The position numbers were made by a program, and so were the translations under genes. DNA of 8,232 nt, from the NCBI GenBank assembly GCA_001871015.1, contig MNUO01000113.1:1-8232 (forward strand), given 5' to 3'. The notes under the pieces are model-generated. The model was given only the letters and a program-made list of their open reading frames with translations, was not told the origin of the DNA and did no database searches. Origin of the DNA: Candidatus Desantisbacteria bacterium CG1_02_38_46. GTDB taxonomy: Bacteria; Desantisbacteria; UBA1551; UBA1559. Every line of letters starts with the position of its first letter. The first letter of the stretch is position 1. This document shows, one piece after another, positions 1 to 6,646 of this stretch.

Positions 1-33
1 CTTTTTTTGTATGAAGTGAAGTGCCTCTCAAAC

Positions 34-43
34 AAAGGAGGGG
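34..43 (+). promoter_or_regulatory. Ribosome binding site deciding the glutamate dehydrogenase start
   Basis: The purine run AAAGGAGGGG lies six bases (from the end of GGAGG at 41) upstream of the ATG at 48. The upstream in-frame GTG at 21 has no such site, and its extra nine residues would be translated through this Shine-Dalgarno sequence. The ATG at 48 is therefore preferred. The 33 bases before it are too few to identify a promoter or an upstream gene. Confidence 0.85.
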
Positions 44-47
44 TAAC

Positions 48-1361
48 ATGGGTACAAAATCTCAAAGTAGAGAGAAGGTCACCTCAACGGCGACCCGCCA
101 ACTTAGCAGTAGCGGGGAAGAATTAAATCTTTTTAAAATTGCGCAGAGTCAACTGGATAGGGCTGCGCAAAAATTAAAACTGGATCCAGGAGTGCATAGC
201 ATTTTACGGGAACCGATGCGTGAAATCCACATTTCTATTCCTGTGAAAATGGACGATGGCTCTGTAAAAGTATTCAAGGGCTTCAGGGTTCAATATAATG
301 ATGCCCGCGGTCCCTACAAGGGTGGAGTCCGATACCATCCTGATGAAACAATTGATACAGTGCGAGCTCTTGCCGCATGGATGACCTGGAAATGCGCTGT
401 GATGGACATTCCCCTCGGAGGTGGAAAAGGAGGGGTGATTTGTAACCCAAAGGAAATGTCCTTAGGTGAATTAGAAAGGTTAAGCCGCGGTTATATTGAT
501 TTAATCTCACCGCTAATAGGTCCAGAAAAAGACATTCCTGCCCCTGATGTCTATACAACTCCACAAATAATGGGATGGATGATGGATGAATACAGTAAAT
601 TACAGGGACATTACTCTCCTGGAGTAATCACAGGTAAACCTGTTGAAGTTGGTGGTTCAGAAGGAAGGGACGATGCAACTGCAATGGGTGGAATTTATAC
701 TGTCAGAGAAGCAGCCAGGCATTTAAAAATTGACTTAAAGAGAGCAACGGTAGCAGTTCAGGGCTATGGTAACGCAGGCTCATTCGCAGCAATACTCTCA
801 AGTGAAAAATTTAGTTCAAAAGTTATCGCTATTACTGATTCAAAAGGGGGAATTTATAATAAGGAGGGACTTGACCCCCAAAAAGTACTCCAGCATAAAA
901 AGAAAACTGGCTCAGTGATTAATTTCCAAGGAACAAAAAAGATTTCAAATAAAGAAATTCTTGAACTGGATGTGGATGTATTATTTCCTTCAGCACTTGA
1001 AAACGTAATAACAAAAGAGAATGCTCCGATGATAAAAGCAAAAATTGTGTCTGAGCTTGCCAATGGTCCAACAACGCCGGATGCTGATGAAATTCTTTAC
1101 AAAAATGGAGTTTTTGTCATCCCAGATTTCCTGTGTAATGCTGGAGGGGTTACAGTCTCCTATTTTGAATGGATTCAGAACGTAACAGGCAACTACTGGG
1201 ATGAGGAAAAAATATATTCCCAACTTGATAAAAAAATGACAAAAGCATTCAAAGATGTCCTTGAAACATATCTGAAGGAAAAAGTTGATATGCGAACAGC
1301 AGCATATATGGTTGCTGTGCAGCGTGTAGCAAATGCAATGAAATTGCGCGGCTGGGTTTAA
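48..1361 (+). CDS. gdhA: Glutamate dehydrogenase (Glu/Leu/Phe/Val dehydrogenase family)
   Basis: A cytoplasmic enzyme interconverting glutamate with 2-oxoglutarate plus ammonium, using NAD(P). With the ATG at 48 the protein is 437 residues, close to the usual 415-450 of the hexameric class. Visible landmarks: [11 protein letters not shown] with Lys91, MTWK with Lys115, and PLGGGKGG with the catalytic Lys127, then PAPDVYT with Asp167. The dinucleotide-binding Rossmann motif GYGNAG is at 239-244, followed by [12 protein letters not shown] (336-347) and [12 protein letters not shown] with Ser371. Lys91 and the Ser in the last motif are the residues that contact the glutamate side-chain carboxylate in the family, so glutamate is favoured over branched or aromatic amino acids. 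Asp264 after the second Rossmann strand leans towards NAD, but coenzyme choice is uncertain. The first ~25 residues are a Ser/Thr-rich extension beyond the typical start. It is followed 12 nt later by carB and is probably co-transcribed. Confidence 0.95.
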   Translation: MGTKSQSREKVTSTATRQLSSSGEELNLFKIAQSQLDRAAQKLKLDPGVHSILREPMREIHISIPVKMDDGSVKVFKGFRVQYNDARGPYKGGVRYHPDETIDTVRALAAWMTWKCAVMDIPLGGGKGGVICNPKEMSLGELERLSRGYIDLISPLIGPEKDIPAPDVYTTPQIMGWMMDEYSKLQGHYSPGVITGKPVEVGGSEGRDDATAMGGIYTVREAARHLKIDLKRATVAVQGYGNAGSFAAILSSEKFSSKVIAITDSKGGIYNKEGLDPQKVLQHKKKTGSVINFQGTKKISNKEILELDVDVLFPSALENVITKENAPMIKAKIVSELANGPTTPDADEILYKNGVFVIPDFLCNAGGVTVSYFEWIQNVTGNYWDEEKIYSQLDKKMTKAFKDVLETYLKEKVDMRTAAYMVAVQRVANAMKLRGWV

Positions 1362-1366
1362 AGGAG
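1360..1366 (+). promoter_or_regulatory. carB ribosome binding site overlapping the upstream stop codon
   Basis: AAAGGAG begins within the TAA stop (1359-1361) of glutamate dehydrogenase and sits seven bases before the GTG at 1374. An ATG at 1372 is two bases closer, but it is out of frame and reads only 11 codons before TGA. GTG is therefore the real carB start. The overlap suggests translational coupling between the two genes. Confidence 0.75.
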
Positions 1367-1373
1367 AAACAAT

Positions 1374-4300
1374 GTGTCAAAGCTTCCAGATATTAATAAA
1401 GTATTGATTATTGGCTCAGGACCTATTATCATCGGACAGGCCTGCGAATTTGATTATTCAGGGACACAGGCTTGTAAGGCGCTTCGCTCTATGGGTTACA
1501 AAATTGTTCTTGTCAATTCAAATCCCGCAACAATTATGACAGACCCGGGCATGGCTGATGTTACATACATAGAACCTCTCACAGTAGAATTCCTTGAGAA
1601 AGTCATAGAAAAGGAAAAGCCAGATGCACTTCTTCCTAATCTCGGCGGACAGACAGGACTTAACCTTGCTTCTGAACTACACAAAAAAGGCATTCTTCAA
1701 AAATACGGCACTCGAATCATAGGGGTTCAGGCAGATGCAATAGAAAGAGGAGAAGATAGGTTAGCATTTAAAGAGACTATGAAAAAACTCGGCATTCCTC
1801 TGCCCCAGAGTGACCTTGCATATTCTGTAGAAGAAGCACTGGAAATCGCCAGGAGAATTGGATACCCTGTTATTGTCCGACCTGCTTATACACTTGGTGG
1901 AACCGGAGGCGGCGCTGCATTTAACGAAGAAGAACTCAAGTTCATAACTAACCGTGGTATCAGAGCCAGCCTTATAGGGCAAGTGTTAATTGAAGAATCA
2001 GTTCTTGGCTGGGAAGAACTTGAACTTGAAGTTGTAAGGGATGCGAAAAATAATTTAATTACCGTCTGTTTTATTGAAAATATTGACCCGATGGGTGTGC
2101 ATACAGGAGATTCATTTTGCTCAGCACCCATGCTTACAATCTCAGAAGAAATACAGAAAAAACTCCAGGAATACTCTTACAGAATTGTCGAAGCAATTGG
2201 AATAATCGGTGGAACAAATATTCAATTTGCACACAATCCTGACGATAACAGAATTGTGGTTATTGAAATAAACCCAAGAACTTCTCGTTCATCTGCTCTT
2301 GCGTCAAAAGCAACTGGCTTTCCCATTGCATGGGTATCCTCAAGGCTTGCCGGAGGAGATTTATTAAAGGATATTCCCTACTGGCGAGAAGGAACACTTG
2401 ACAAATATATTCCCTGGGGTGACTATGTGGTTATTAAATTCGCCCGCTGGGCATTTGAAAAGTTTCCCGGCGCGCAGGATAAATTAGGCACAGAAATGAA
2501 AGCTGTGGGTGAAGTCATGAGCATAGGCAAAACATACAAGGAAGCATTTCAGAAATCAATCCGCGGACTTGAAAATAATCGCTACGGCCTGGGATTTGCA
2601 AAGAATTTTAATTCGCTTTCTTTGGAAGAACTTAAAGATATGCTCTCAGAACCCAGTTCAGAACGCCAGTTTGTAATGTATGAAGCGCTACGTAAGGGAA
2701 TGAATATTGATGAACTTTATGAAAAAACAAAAATTAAAAGATGGTTTATAAAAGAAATGAAAGAACTTGTTGAATTTGAAGAAGAACTGATAAAACAGTC
2801 AACAAGTCAACAAGCAAACAAGTCAACTATCTCTCCTGAATTGTTACGCAAAGCGAAGGAATACGGATTCAGCGATAAATATCTTGGTAAAATACTGAAT
2901 ATTTCAGAAGATGAAATCCGCAACCAGCGCAAAAAAATAGGAAAAGCCGAGGCATGGGATAAGGTTCCTGTAAGCGGCGCTGATGCATTTTATTATTACT
3001 CAACGTACAATTCGCCAGATAAGGTTGAAACTTCTTCCAGGCAAAAGGTGATGATTCTGGGCGGTGGTCCAAACCGCATCGGGCAGGGAATTGAATTTGA
3101 TTACTGCTGTGTACACTGTTCATTTGCGCTGAAGGAACTTGGTTACGAAACAATTATGGTAAACTCAAACCCGGAAACAGTTTCCACAGATTATGATACT
3201 TCTGACAAACTTTATTTTGAACCCCTTACGCTGGAAGATGTGCTAAGTATTATAGAAAAGGAAAAGCCAATCGGTGTAATTGTTCAACTTGGAGGACAAA
3301 CACCGCTCAACCTCGCAGTTCCTTTACAGAAAGCAGGTGTAAATATACTGGGCACTTCTCCTGATAGTATTGACCGCGCTGAAGATAGGAAGCGCTTCAC
3401 ACAACTGCTTAATAAACTCGGCTTAAAACAGGCTGAAAACGGCACAGCATTTTCTTTCGAAGAAGCTAAAAAAATCGCTGCAGAAATTGGATATCCGGTA
3501 ATGGTGCGTCCTTCTTATGTACTTGGCGGAAGAGCAATGAAAATTGTTTATGATGAAGCATCATTGGAAGAATTTATGTCAGCTGCAGTGGAGGCGTCCC
3601 CTGAACATCCAATCTTAATTGATAAATTCCTGGAGGATGCAATTGAAATTGATGTGGATGCAGTTGCTGATGGAGAAAAATGTGTGGTTTGCGGGATAAT
3701 GGAACACATTGAAGAAGCAGGAATACATTCCGGAGATAGCGCCTGTGTAATTCCACCATTTTCCTTAAGTGATAAAATAATAAATGAGTTAAAGAAAAGT
3801 ACATATATGCTTGCAAGAGAATTAAATGTTGTGGGCTTGATGAATGTGCAGTATGCAATCAAAAATGAAATAATTTATGTGTTAGAAGTAAATCCGAGGG
3901 CATCCAGAACCATACCATTTGTAAGCAAAGCGTGCGGTGTTCCCTGGGCAAAAATTGCATCCAAGGTGATGGTAGGAAAAAAACTGAAAGAACTTGGGAT
4001 TGAAAAAGAGGCTGAATTCAATCATGTTGCCGTCAAGGAATCCGTATTTCCATTTAATCGATTTCCCGGCGTAGACCCCGTGCTTGGGCCGGAAATGAAA
4101 TCAACAGGCGAAGTAATGGGCATCGACCAGGAATTCGGTCTTGCTTTTGCAAAATCACAGATTGCAGCCGGCACTATTTTGCCGCTGAAGGGAAATGTAT
4201 TCATCAGTGTTAAGGATAAGGATAAGCGACCTGTTGTATTCATCGCCAAAAAACTTGCTGACTTAGGATTTAAGATTTTTGCAACAAAAGGAACTGCAAA

Positions 4301-4595
4301 AGTTCTTACAAAGAATGGGATTGATGTGACGCCAGTTTTAAAAGTTTCAGATGGTCGCCCAAATGTCGTAGATTTATTAATAAACAAGGAAATTCAGCTT
4401 TTAATTAACACGCCTTCAGGGAAAAAACCCAAAACCGACCAGGTGTCCATCCGCGCATTTGCAGTTATGAATAACATTCCAATCATAACCACCATCTCCG
4501 GTGCACAGGCAGCAGTCAACGGCATTGAATCCCTGATAAAACACCAACTCACCGTCCGCTCCTTGCAGGAATACCATCGTAGAGACCCCCGTTAG
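1374..4595 (+). CDS. carB: Carbamoyl-phosphate synthase large subunit
   Basis: Makes carbamoyl phosphate from bicarbonate, ammonia (delivered from glutamine by the CarA subunit) and two ATP, feeding pyrimidine and arginine synthesis in the cytoplasm. The 1073 residues match the full family length with its internal duplication. The first carboxyphosphate half has GSGPIIIGQACEFDYSG (14-30), Arg129 in GEDRLAF, Arg169 in VRPAYTLGG, and EINPRTSRSSALASK (298-312). An oligomerisation region spans about 400-550. The second, carbamate-phosphorylating half has GGGPNRIGQGIEFDYCC (563-579), VRPSYVLGGRAM (711-722) and EVNPRASRT (838-846). The C-terminal MGS-like allosteric domain begins near 940 and keeps TKGTA, SDGRPN and INTPSGK (1011-1017), the nucleotide-effector region. 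No carA is in the window. Two oddities: a short insert at 475-486 made by an 8-nt tandem repeat, and a C-terminal tail RRDPR encoded by one arm of a palindrome. The start is GTG. Confidence 0.97.
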   Translation: MSKLPDINKVLIIGSGPIIIGQACEFDYSGTQACKALRSMGYKIVLVNSNPATIMTDPGMADVTYIEPLTVEFLEKVIEKEKPDALLPNLGGQTGLNLASELHKKGILQKYGTRIIGVQADAIERGEDRLAFKETMKKLGIPLPQSDLAYSVEEALEIARRIGYPVIVRPAYTLGGTGGGAAFNEEELKFITNRGIRASLIGQVLIEESVLGWEELELEVVRDAKNNLITVCFIENIDPMGVHTGDSFCSAPMLTISEEIQKKLQEYSYRIVEAIGIIGGTNIQFAHNPDDNRIVVIEINPRTSRSSALASKATGFPIAWVSSRLAGGDLLKDIPYWREGTLDKYIPWGDYVVIKFARWAFEKFPGAQDKLGTEMKAVGEVMSIGKTYKEAFQKSIRGLENNRYGLGFAKNFNSLSLEELKDMLSEPSSERQFVMYEALRKGMNIDELYEKTKIKRWFIKEMKELVEFEEELIKQSTSQQANKSTISPELLRKAKEYGFSDKYLGKILNISEDEIRNQRKKIGKAEAWDKVPVSGADAFYYYSTYNSPDKVETSSRQKVMILGGGPNRIGQGIEFDYCCVHCSFALKELGYETIMVNSNPETVSTDYDTSDKLYFEPLTLEDVLSIIEKEKPIGVIVQLGGQTPLNLAVPLQKAGVNILGTSPDSIDRAEDRKRFTQLLNKLGLKQAENGTAFSFEEAKKIAAEIGYPVMVRPSYVLGGRAMKIVYDEASLEEFMSAAVEASPEHPILIDKFLEDAIEIDVDAVADGEKCVVCGIMEHIEEAGIHSGDSACVIPPFSLSDKIINELKKSTYMLARELNVVGLMNVQYAIKNEIIYVLEVNPRASRTIPFVSKACGVPWAKIASKVMVGKKLKELGIEKEAEFNHVAVKESVFPFNRFPGVDPVLGPEMKSTGEVMGIDQEFGLAFAKSQIAAGTILPLKGNVFISVKDKDKRPVVFIAKKLADLGFKIFATKGTAKVLTKNGIDVTPVLKVSDGRPNVVDLLINKEIQLLINTPSGKKPKTDQVSIRAFAVMNNIPIITTISGAQAAVNGIESLIKHQLTVRSLQEYHRRDPR
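2797..2828 (+). repeat. Four-copy 8-nt tandem repeat inside carB
   Basis: Four consecutive octamers read AGTCAACA, AGTCAACA, AGCAAACA and AGTCAACT. They encode the low-complexity stretch QSTSQQANKS (475-484) in a loop of the oligomerisation region. Compared from memory with E. coli CarB, this is a small insertion of a few residues between FEEE and the helix containing LLRKAKEYGF. Because the unit is not a multiple of three, gain or loss of one copy would shift the reading frame. Confidence 0.85.
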
Positions 4596-4621
4596 GTTTG
4601 AATAAACAAACCTGGGGGTCT
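4583..4621. repeat. Interrupted inverted repeat overlapping the carB stop; possible terminator
   Basis: The left arm AGACCCCC (4583-4590) plus AGGTTTG (4594-4600) pairs perfectly with CAAACCT plus GGGGGTCT (4607-4621), giving 15 base pairs with a 3-nt bulge (GTT, 4591-4593) and an AATAAA loop. It lies in the 53-nt gap between convergent carB and the tldD-like gene and includes the last carB codons and stop. Neither side has a U-tract, so it is not a canonical intrinsic terminator. It may still block transcription or protect 3' ends in both directions, or be an inserted palindromic element. Confidence 0.75.
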
Positions 4622-4648
4622 AAAAAATAATTATTAGATGCACTGCAT

Positions 4649-6328
4649 TTAAGGGGCGGGTAAAAGAGGAGGGCGCTCTTTCTTTTCTTCGGTGCGCTGC
4701 AATTCTACCTGTTCAACAAGAATGCTGGGACTGATTGACGAAACAGGTATCCATCCGGACCTTCCGCCGCAAAAGCTATTTGTAGCTTCATAATCTTTTC
4801 CTGTAGCTAAAATTTTGTTTACTGTAATAAGAGGAGTTCCTACCATTTCAACACCCCTGACCAGAGTTTCACTTCCATCCTCAACTGAAACAAGCCAGAC
4901 CTCCTGGGGGGTGGTGCGAAATGCCTGATAGCCACCTTTTTTTGTCTGCGTATCCCCGGACTTCATCTTCTTGATTATTAACCCATAGGGTTTGTTCTGC
5001 TTTCTGCATTCTTCAATTAACATTTCTTTGAGTTTATTCAATTCATATTCCTTAGATGACTTAATGAAAAGGTTTGACATCCTGCCAGCCGGCTTAAATC
5101 CTTCCGAACCCCTTCCGTGTCCGTTTGAGCGGGCAAAACCCTTAACAGGTGCGCGTGAAAGCAGGTAATTCTTAAGGACACCATTTTCTACAAGTGCTAC
5201 TTTTTCACCAGGTACGCCTTCATCATCAAATTTGTAATAACCATTTAAAAATTTTCCGTTGAATTCTTTTTGTAAAGGGTCATCAATAATGGTTAAGAAA
5301 TCTGGAATTATCCTCTCGCCTATTTTACCTTTAAAAGTTTGCCCCTCTATTTCTTCTCTCTGCCCCTCTCCTTCAAGTCTGTGCCCGATTGCTTCGTGAA
5401 ACAATACTCCTGCAGACTCAGGGTCAAATATTGCAGGCCCAATATAGGGGTTGCAAACCTCGGCGTTAACAAGCATCTCCATTTTTCCGCCCACTTCTTC
5501 CACAAGGTTTTTCATCGTCGACTCACCTGGAAATTTCTCGGGAGTCTCTTCCACGATTGTCCTCTGTAAGTCTAAAGGCATGCCATCCTTTGCAAGTCCA
5601 CTGCAAGACAGTGAGAAAAATGCTCTGCTTCCTTCTGTTACAACCTTCGTCCCTTCACTGTTTACCACAATTGTATAGAAATCATCAAAAGTAAGGCTCA
5701 CTTCGCTATCCAGAATAGCAGGATATTTTGAAAATAAATTACTTATTCGCTTCAACCTTTCGCTCCAGAACTTCATGTCAAATTTCAGTTCCTTCGGGGG
5801 GTCAATAAATTCATGCGGTGGCTCTGGCCATAAATCATCTATCTCCTCTTTCATCTCTGATGCCCTCTCACCCTTCTTTTTTGCATATGAAATGAGTGCT
5901 TTTTTATATCCCTTATCTGTTAAAAGCCAGAGGATGTGGCGGATTGCAGCGGTGTCATCATCGAGTGGAAACAATGTACTGAACCAACTCCTATCCCAGA
6001 AATCTTCAGAACCCCGCGAACTATCAAGTTTATAATCTCCTACCCGGACTTCTACATAAATTGACCTTGTCGGCCAGAAATAAGACCTCAGCAGTGAACC
6101 ATGTTTTGCACGCAGACTGTATCGCCTATCCGCATCTACTCTGTAGGCAATAAAATATGGCTTTTCAAAATCCTGATATCTCAGTTCATTCTTTGAACGG
6201 ATAAGTTCTGTCTGCATTGCCTGAAGAGCACTCTGACGCAAATCTGCTCCAATACAAACACCTGGAACCAAAATGATAAAGATAAATATTCCTATAATTA
6301 AAAATTCCCCTGCATTTTTAATCTTCAT
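4649..6328 (-). CDS. Exported TldD/PmbA-family metallopeptidase
   Basis: A 559-residue homologue of TldD, a zinc-dependent peptidase that in E. coli works as a cytoplasmic TldD/TldE heterodimer. The TldD-type zinc motif HEAIGH is at 311-316, followed by RLEGEGQ. Other family features are FDDEGVPGE (367-375), SRAPVKGFARSNGHGRG (391-407), the late strand GTPLITV, and FCGG with Cys520 near the end. Unlike E. coli TldD (481 residues, from memory), it begins with Lys residues and a hydrophobic stretch (about 9-28), consistent with a Sec signal peptide cleaved near CIGA/D. The N-terminal region is longer too. Cys25 does not sit in a good lipobox, so lipidation is less likely. The start is supported by AAAGGAGGG (6344-6336) seven bases upstream. 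The first base codes on the minus strand, convergent with carB. No TldE/PmbA partner is in the window. Membership of the family is clear; export is inferred, and the substrate is unknown. Confidence 0.9.
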   Translation of the reverse strand: MKIKNAGEFLIIGIFIFIILVPGVCIGADLRQSALQAMQTELIRSKNELRYQDFEKPYFIAYRVDADRRYSLRAKHGSLLRSYFWPTRSIYVEVRVGDYKLDSSRGSEDFWDRSWFSTLFPLDDDTAAIRHILWLLTDKGYKKALISYAKKKGERASEMKEEIDDLWPEPPHEFIDPPKELKFDMKFWSERLKRISNLFSKYPAILDSEVSLTFDDFYTIVVNSEGTKVVTEGSRAFFSLSCSGLAKDGMPLDLQRTIVEETPEKFPGESTMKNLVEEVGGKMEMLVNAEVCNPYIGPAIFDPESAGVLFHEAIGHRLEGEGQREEIEGQTFKGKIGERIIPDFLTIIDDPLQKEFNGKFLNGYYKFDDEGVPGEKVALVENGVLKNYLLSRAPVKGFARSNGHGRGSEGFKPAGRMSNLFIKSSKEYELNKLKEMLIEECRKQNKPYGLIIKKMKSGDTQTKKGGYQAFRTTPQEVWLVSVEDGSETLVRGVEMVGTPLITVNKILATGKDYEATNSFCGGRSGWIPVSSISPSILVEQVELQRTEEKKERPPLLPAP

Positions 6329-6363
6329 TTAAACGCCCTCCTTTGAACCCTATTTTGGCTCAT
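6325..6363 (-). CDS. Possible 12-codon leader ORF overlapping the tldD-like start
   Basis: On the minus strand GGAGG (6373-6369) is followed after five bases by an ATG (6363-6361) that encodes MSQNRVQRRAFK and ends at TGA 6327-6325. That TGA overlaps the tldD-like ATG in an ATGA arrangement. The main gene's own ribosome site lies within the leader ORF, as Arg-Arg codons AGG AGG. The ORF is too short to be recognised by composition. The predicted transcription start (near 6374) would leave almost no sequence before its ribosome site. It is a candidate only. Confidence 0.35.
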   Translation of the reverse strand: MSQNRVQRRAFK

Positions 6364-6380
6364 TACTTCCTCCAGTGAAG

Positions 6381-6408
6381 ATTATACCACATTTTGAGAA
6401 TTTTTCAA
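6381..6408 (-). promoter_or_regulatory. Predicted sigma-70-type promoter of the tldD-like gene
   Basis: Read on the minus strand, TTGAAA (6408-6403) and TATAAT (6386-6381) are separated by 16 bases. The -10 box is preceded by TGG, giving an extended -10 (TGnTATAAT). Transcription would begin near 6374, leaving a leader of about 46 nt before the gene. Confidence 0.6.
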
Positions 6409-6425
6409 GAAAAAATGCTTTTTTC
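6409..6425. promoter_or_regulatory. A/T-tract inverted repeat between divergent promoters
   Basis: GAAAAAA (6409-6415), TGC, then TTTTTTC (6419-6425) form a perfect 7-bp inverted repeat lying exactly between the two outward-facing -35 boxes. It could be an intrinsically bent segment, an UP-like element serving both promoters, or a shared operator. Low-complexity A and T runs make a chance palindrome plausible. Confidence 0.3.
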
Positions 6426-6427
6426 CC

Positions 6428-6455
6428 TTGACTTTTTTAAATTTTAATATATAAT
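6428..6455 (+). promoter_or_regulatory. Predicted sigma-70-type promoter of the small barrel-protein gene
   Basis: TTGACT (6428-6433) and a consensus TATAAT (6450-6455) are spaced 16 bases apart in an AT-rich stretch. Transcription would start near 6462, giving a long leader of about 185 nt before the ATG at 6647. Confidence 0.65.
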
Positions 6456-6477
6456 CTTTATAAAGAGGAAGTGGAAG

Positions 6478-6494
6478 CACATACGACTTATGTG
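6478..6494 (+). repeat. Inverted repeat just after the predicted transcription start
   Basis: CACATA (6478-6483) and TATGTG (6489-6494) are perfect 6-bp arms around a 5-nt centre CGACT. The position, some 16 bases into the transcript, fits either a 5'-end stem-loop or a downstream operator for a dimeric regulator. It differs in sequence from the other leader hairpins. Confidence 0.45.
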
Positions 6495-6529
6495 ACAAAA
6501 TTAATAAAAGGGGGTGAGGCAAGAGGATG

Positions 6530-6559
6530 TAAAATGTAGTGGCAGAGTTTACTCTGCTA
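6530..6559 (+). repeat. Leader repeat copy 1 (30 nt, contains a hairpin)
   Basis: First of two identical 30-nt units with a 43-nt period. It starts TAAAATGTAGTGG and contains the perfect stem GCAGAG (6542-6547) / CTCTGC (6552-6557) with loop TTTA. G-U and T-A pairs extend the stem to 6540-6559. The unit also contains ATG immediately followed by TAG. Confidence 0.95.
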
Positions 6560-6572
6560 TATGAAATAGATA

Positions 6573-6602
6573 TAAAATGTAGTGGCAGAGTTTACTCTGC
6601 TA
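6573..6602 (+). repeat. Leader repeat copy 2 (30 nt, contains a hairpin)
   Basis: Identical in all 30 positions to the unit at 6530-6559, separated from it by a 13-nt AT-rich spacer (6560-6572). The hairpin stem is GCAGAG (6585-6590) / CTCTGC (6595-6600). Exact identity in non-coding DNA suggests a recent duplication or selection on both copies. Confidence 0.95.
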
Positions 6603-6610
6603 AGTTAACA

Positions 6611-6627
6611 CAGGGCATTAAGCCCTG
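6611..6627 (+). repeat. Stem-loop just upstream of the ribosome site
   Basis: CAGGGC (6611-6616) and GCCCTG (6622-6627) form a 6-bp GC-rich stem with loop ATTAA. It ends about ten bases before the ribosome site (AAAGGGGGAAG, 6635-6645) of the small barrel-protein gene. It has no following U-run, so it is unlikely to terminate transcription. It may protect the messenger 5' side or set ribosome access. Confidence 0.6.
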
Positions 6628-6646
6628 ATAAAATAAAGGGGGAAGA

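Larger units (their letters stand above)
6329..6646. other. Divergent regulatory region of 318 nt without a main gene
   Basis: This gap separates the tldD-like gene (leftward) from the small barrel protein (rightward). It holds one promoter for each direction, a symmetrical A-tract/T-tract element between them, a possible leader ORF on the left side, and on the right a leader of about 185 nt with four stem-loops including two exact copies of a 30-nt repeat. I saw no tRNA or recognisable riboswitch class here. Confidence 0.7.

Noticed and set aside
21-47. GTG start at 21 giving nine extra residues on glutamate dehydrogenase
   Set aside because: It lacks a ribosome site, and the strong AAAGGAGGGG belongs to the ATG at 48.
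3548-3862. Overlapping antisense reading frames of about 94-104 codons within carB
   Set aside because: They are opposite a highly conserved coding region, have compositions unlike real proteins, and lack ribosome sites or recognisable domains.
4022-4387. 121-codon antisense frame opposite the CarB C-terminal region
   Set aside because: It mirrors the codon structure of carB, which is unambiguous on the plus strand.
5339-6035. Plus-strand frames opposite the tldD-like gene
   Set aside because: The minus-strand protein carries the conserved HEAIGH and other family motifs across this span; the plus frames are shadows.
6514-6564. Sixteen-codon GTG-initiated ORF in the leader of the small barrel gene
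   Set aside because: The purine run overlaps the start codon instead of standing before it, and the ORF runs through the duplicated hairpin.
6530-6602. The two 30-nt leader repeats as a minimal CRISPR array
   Set aside because: There are only two units, the spacer is 13 nt and AT-rich, and no cas gene is present.
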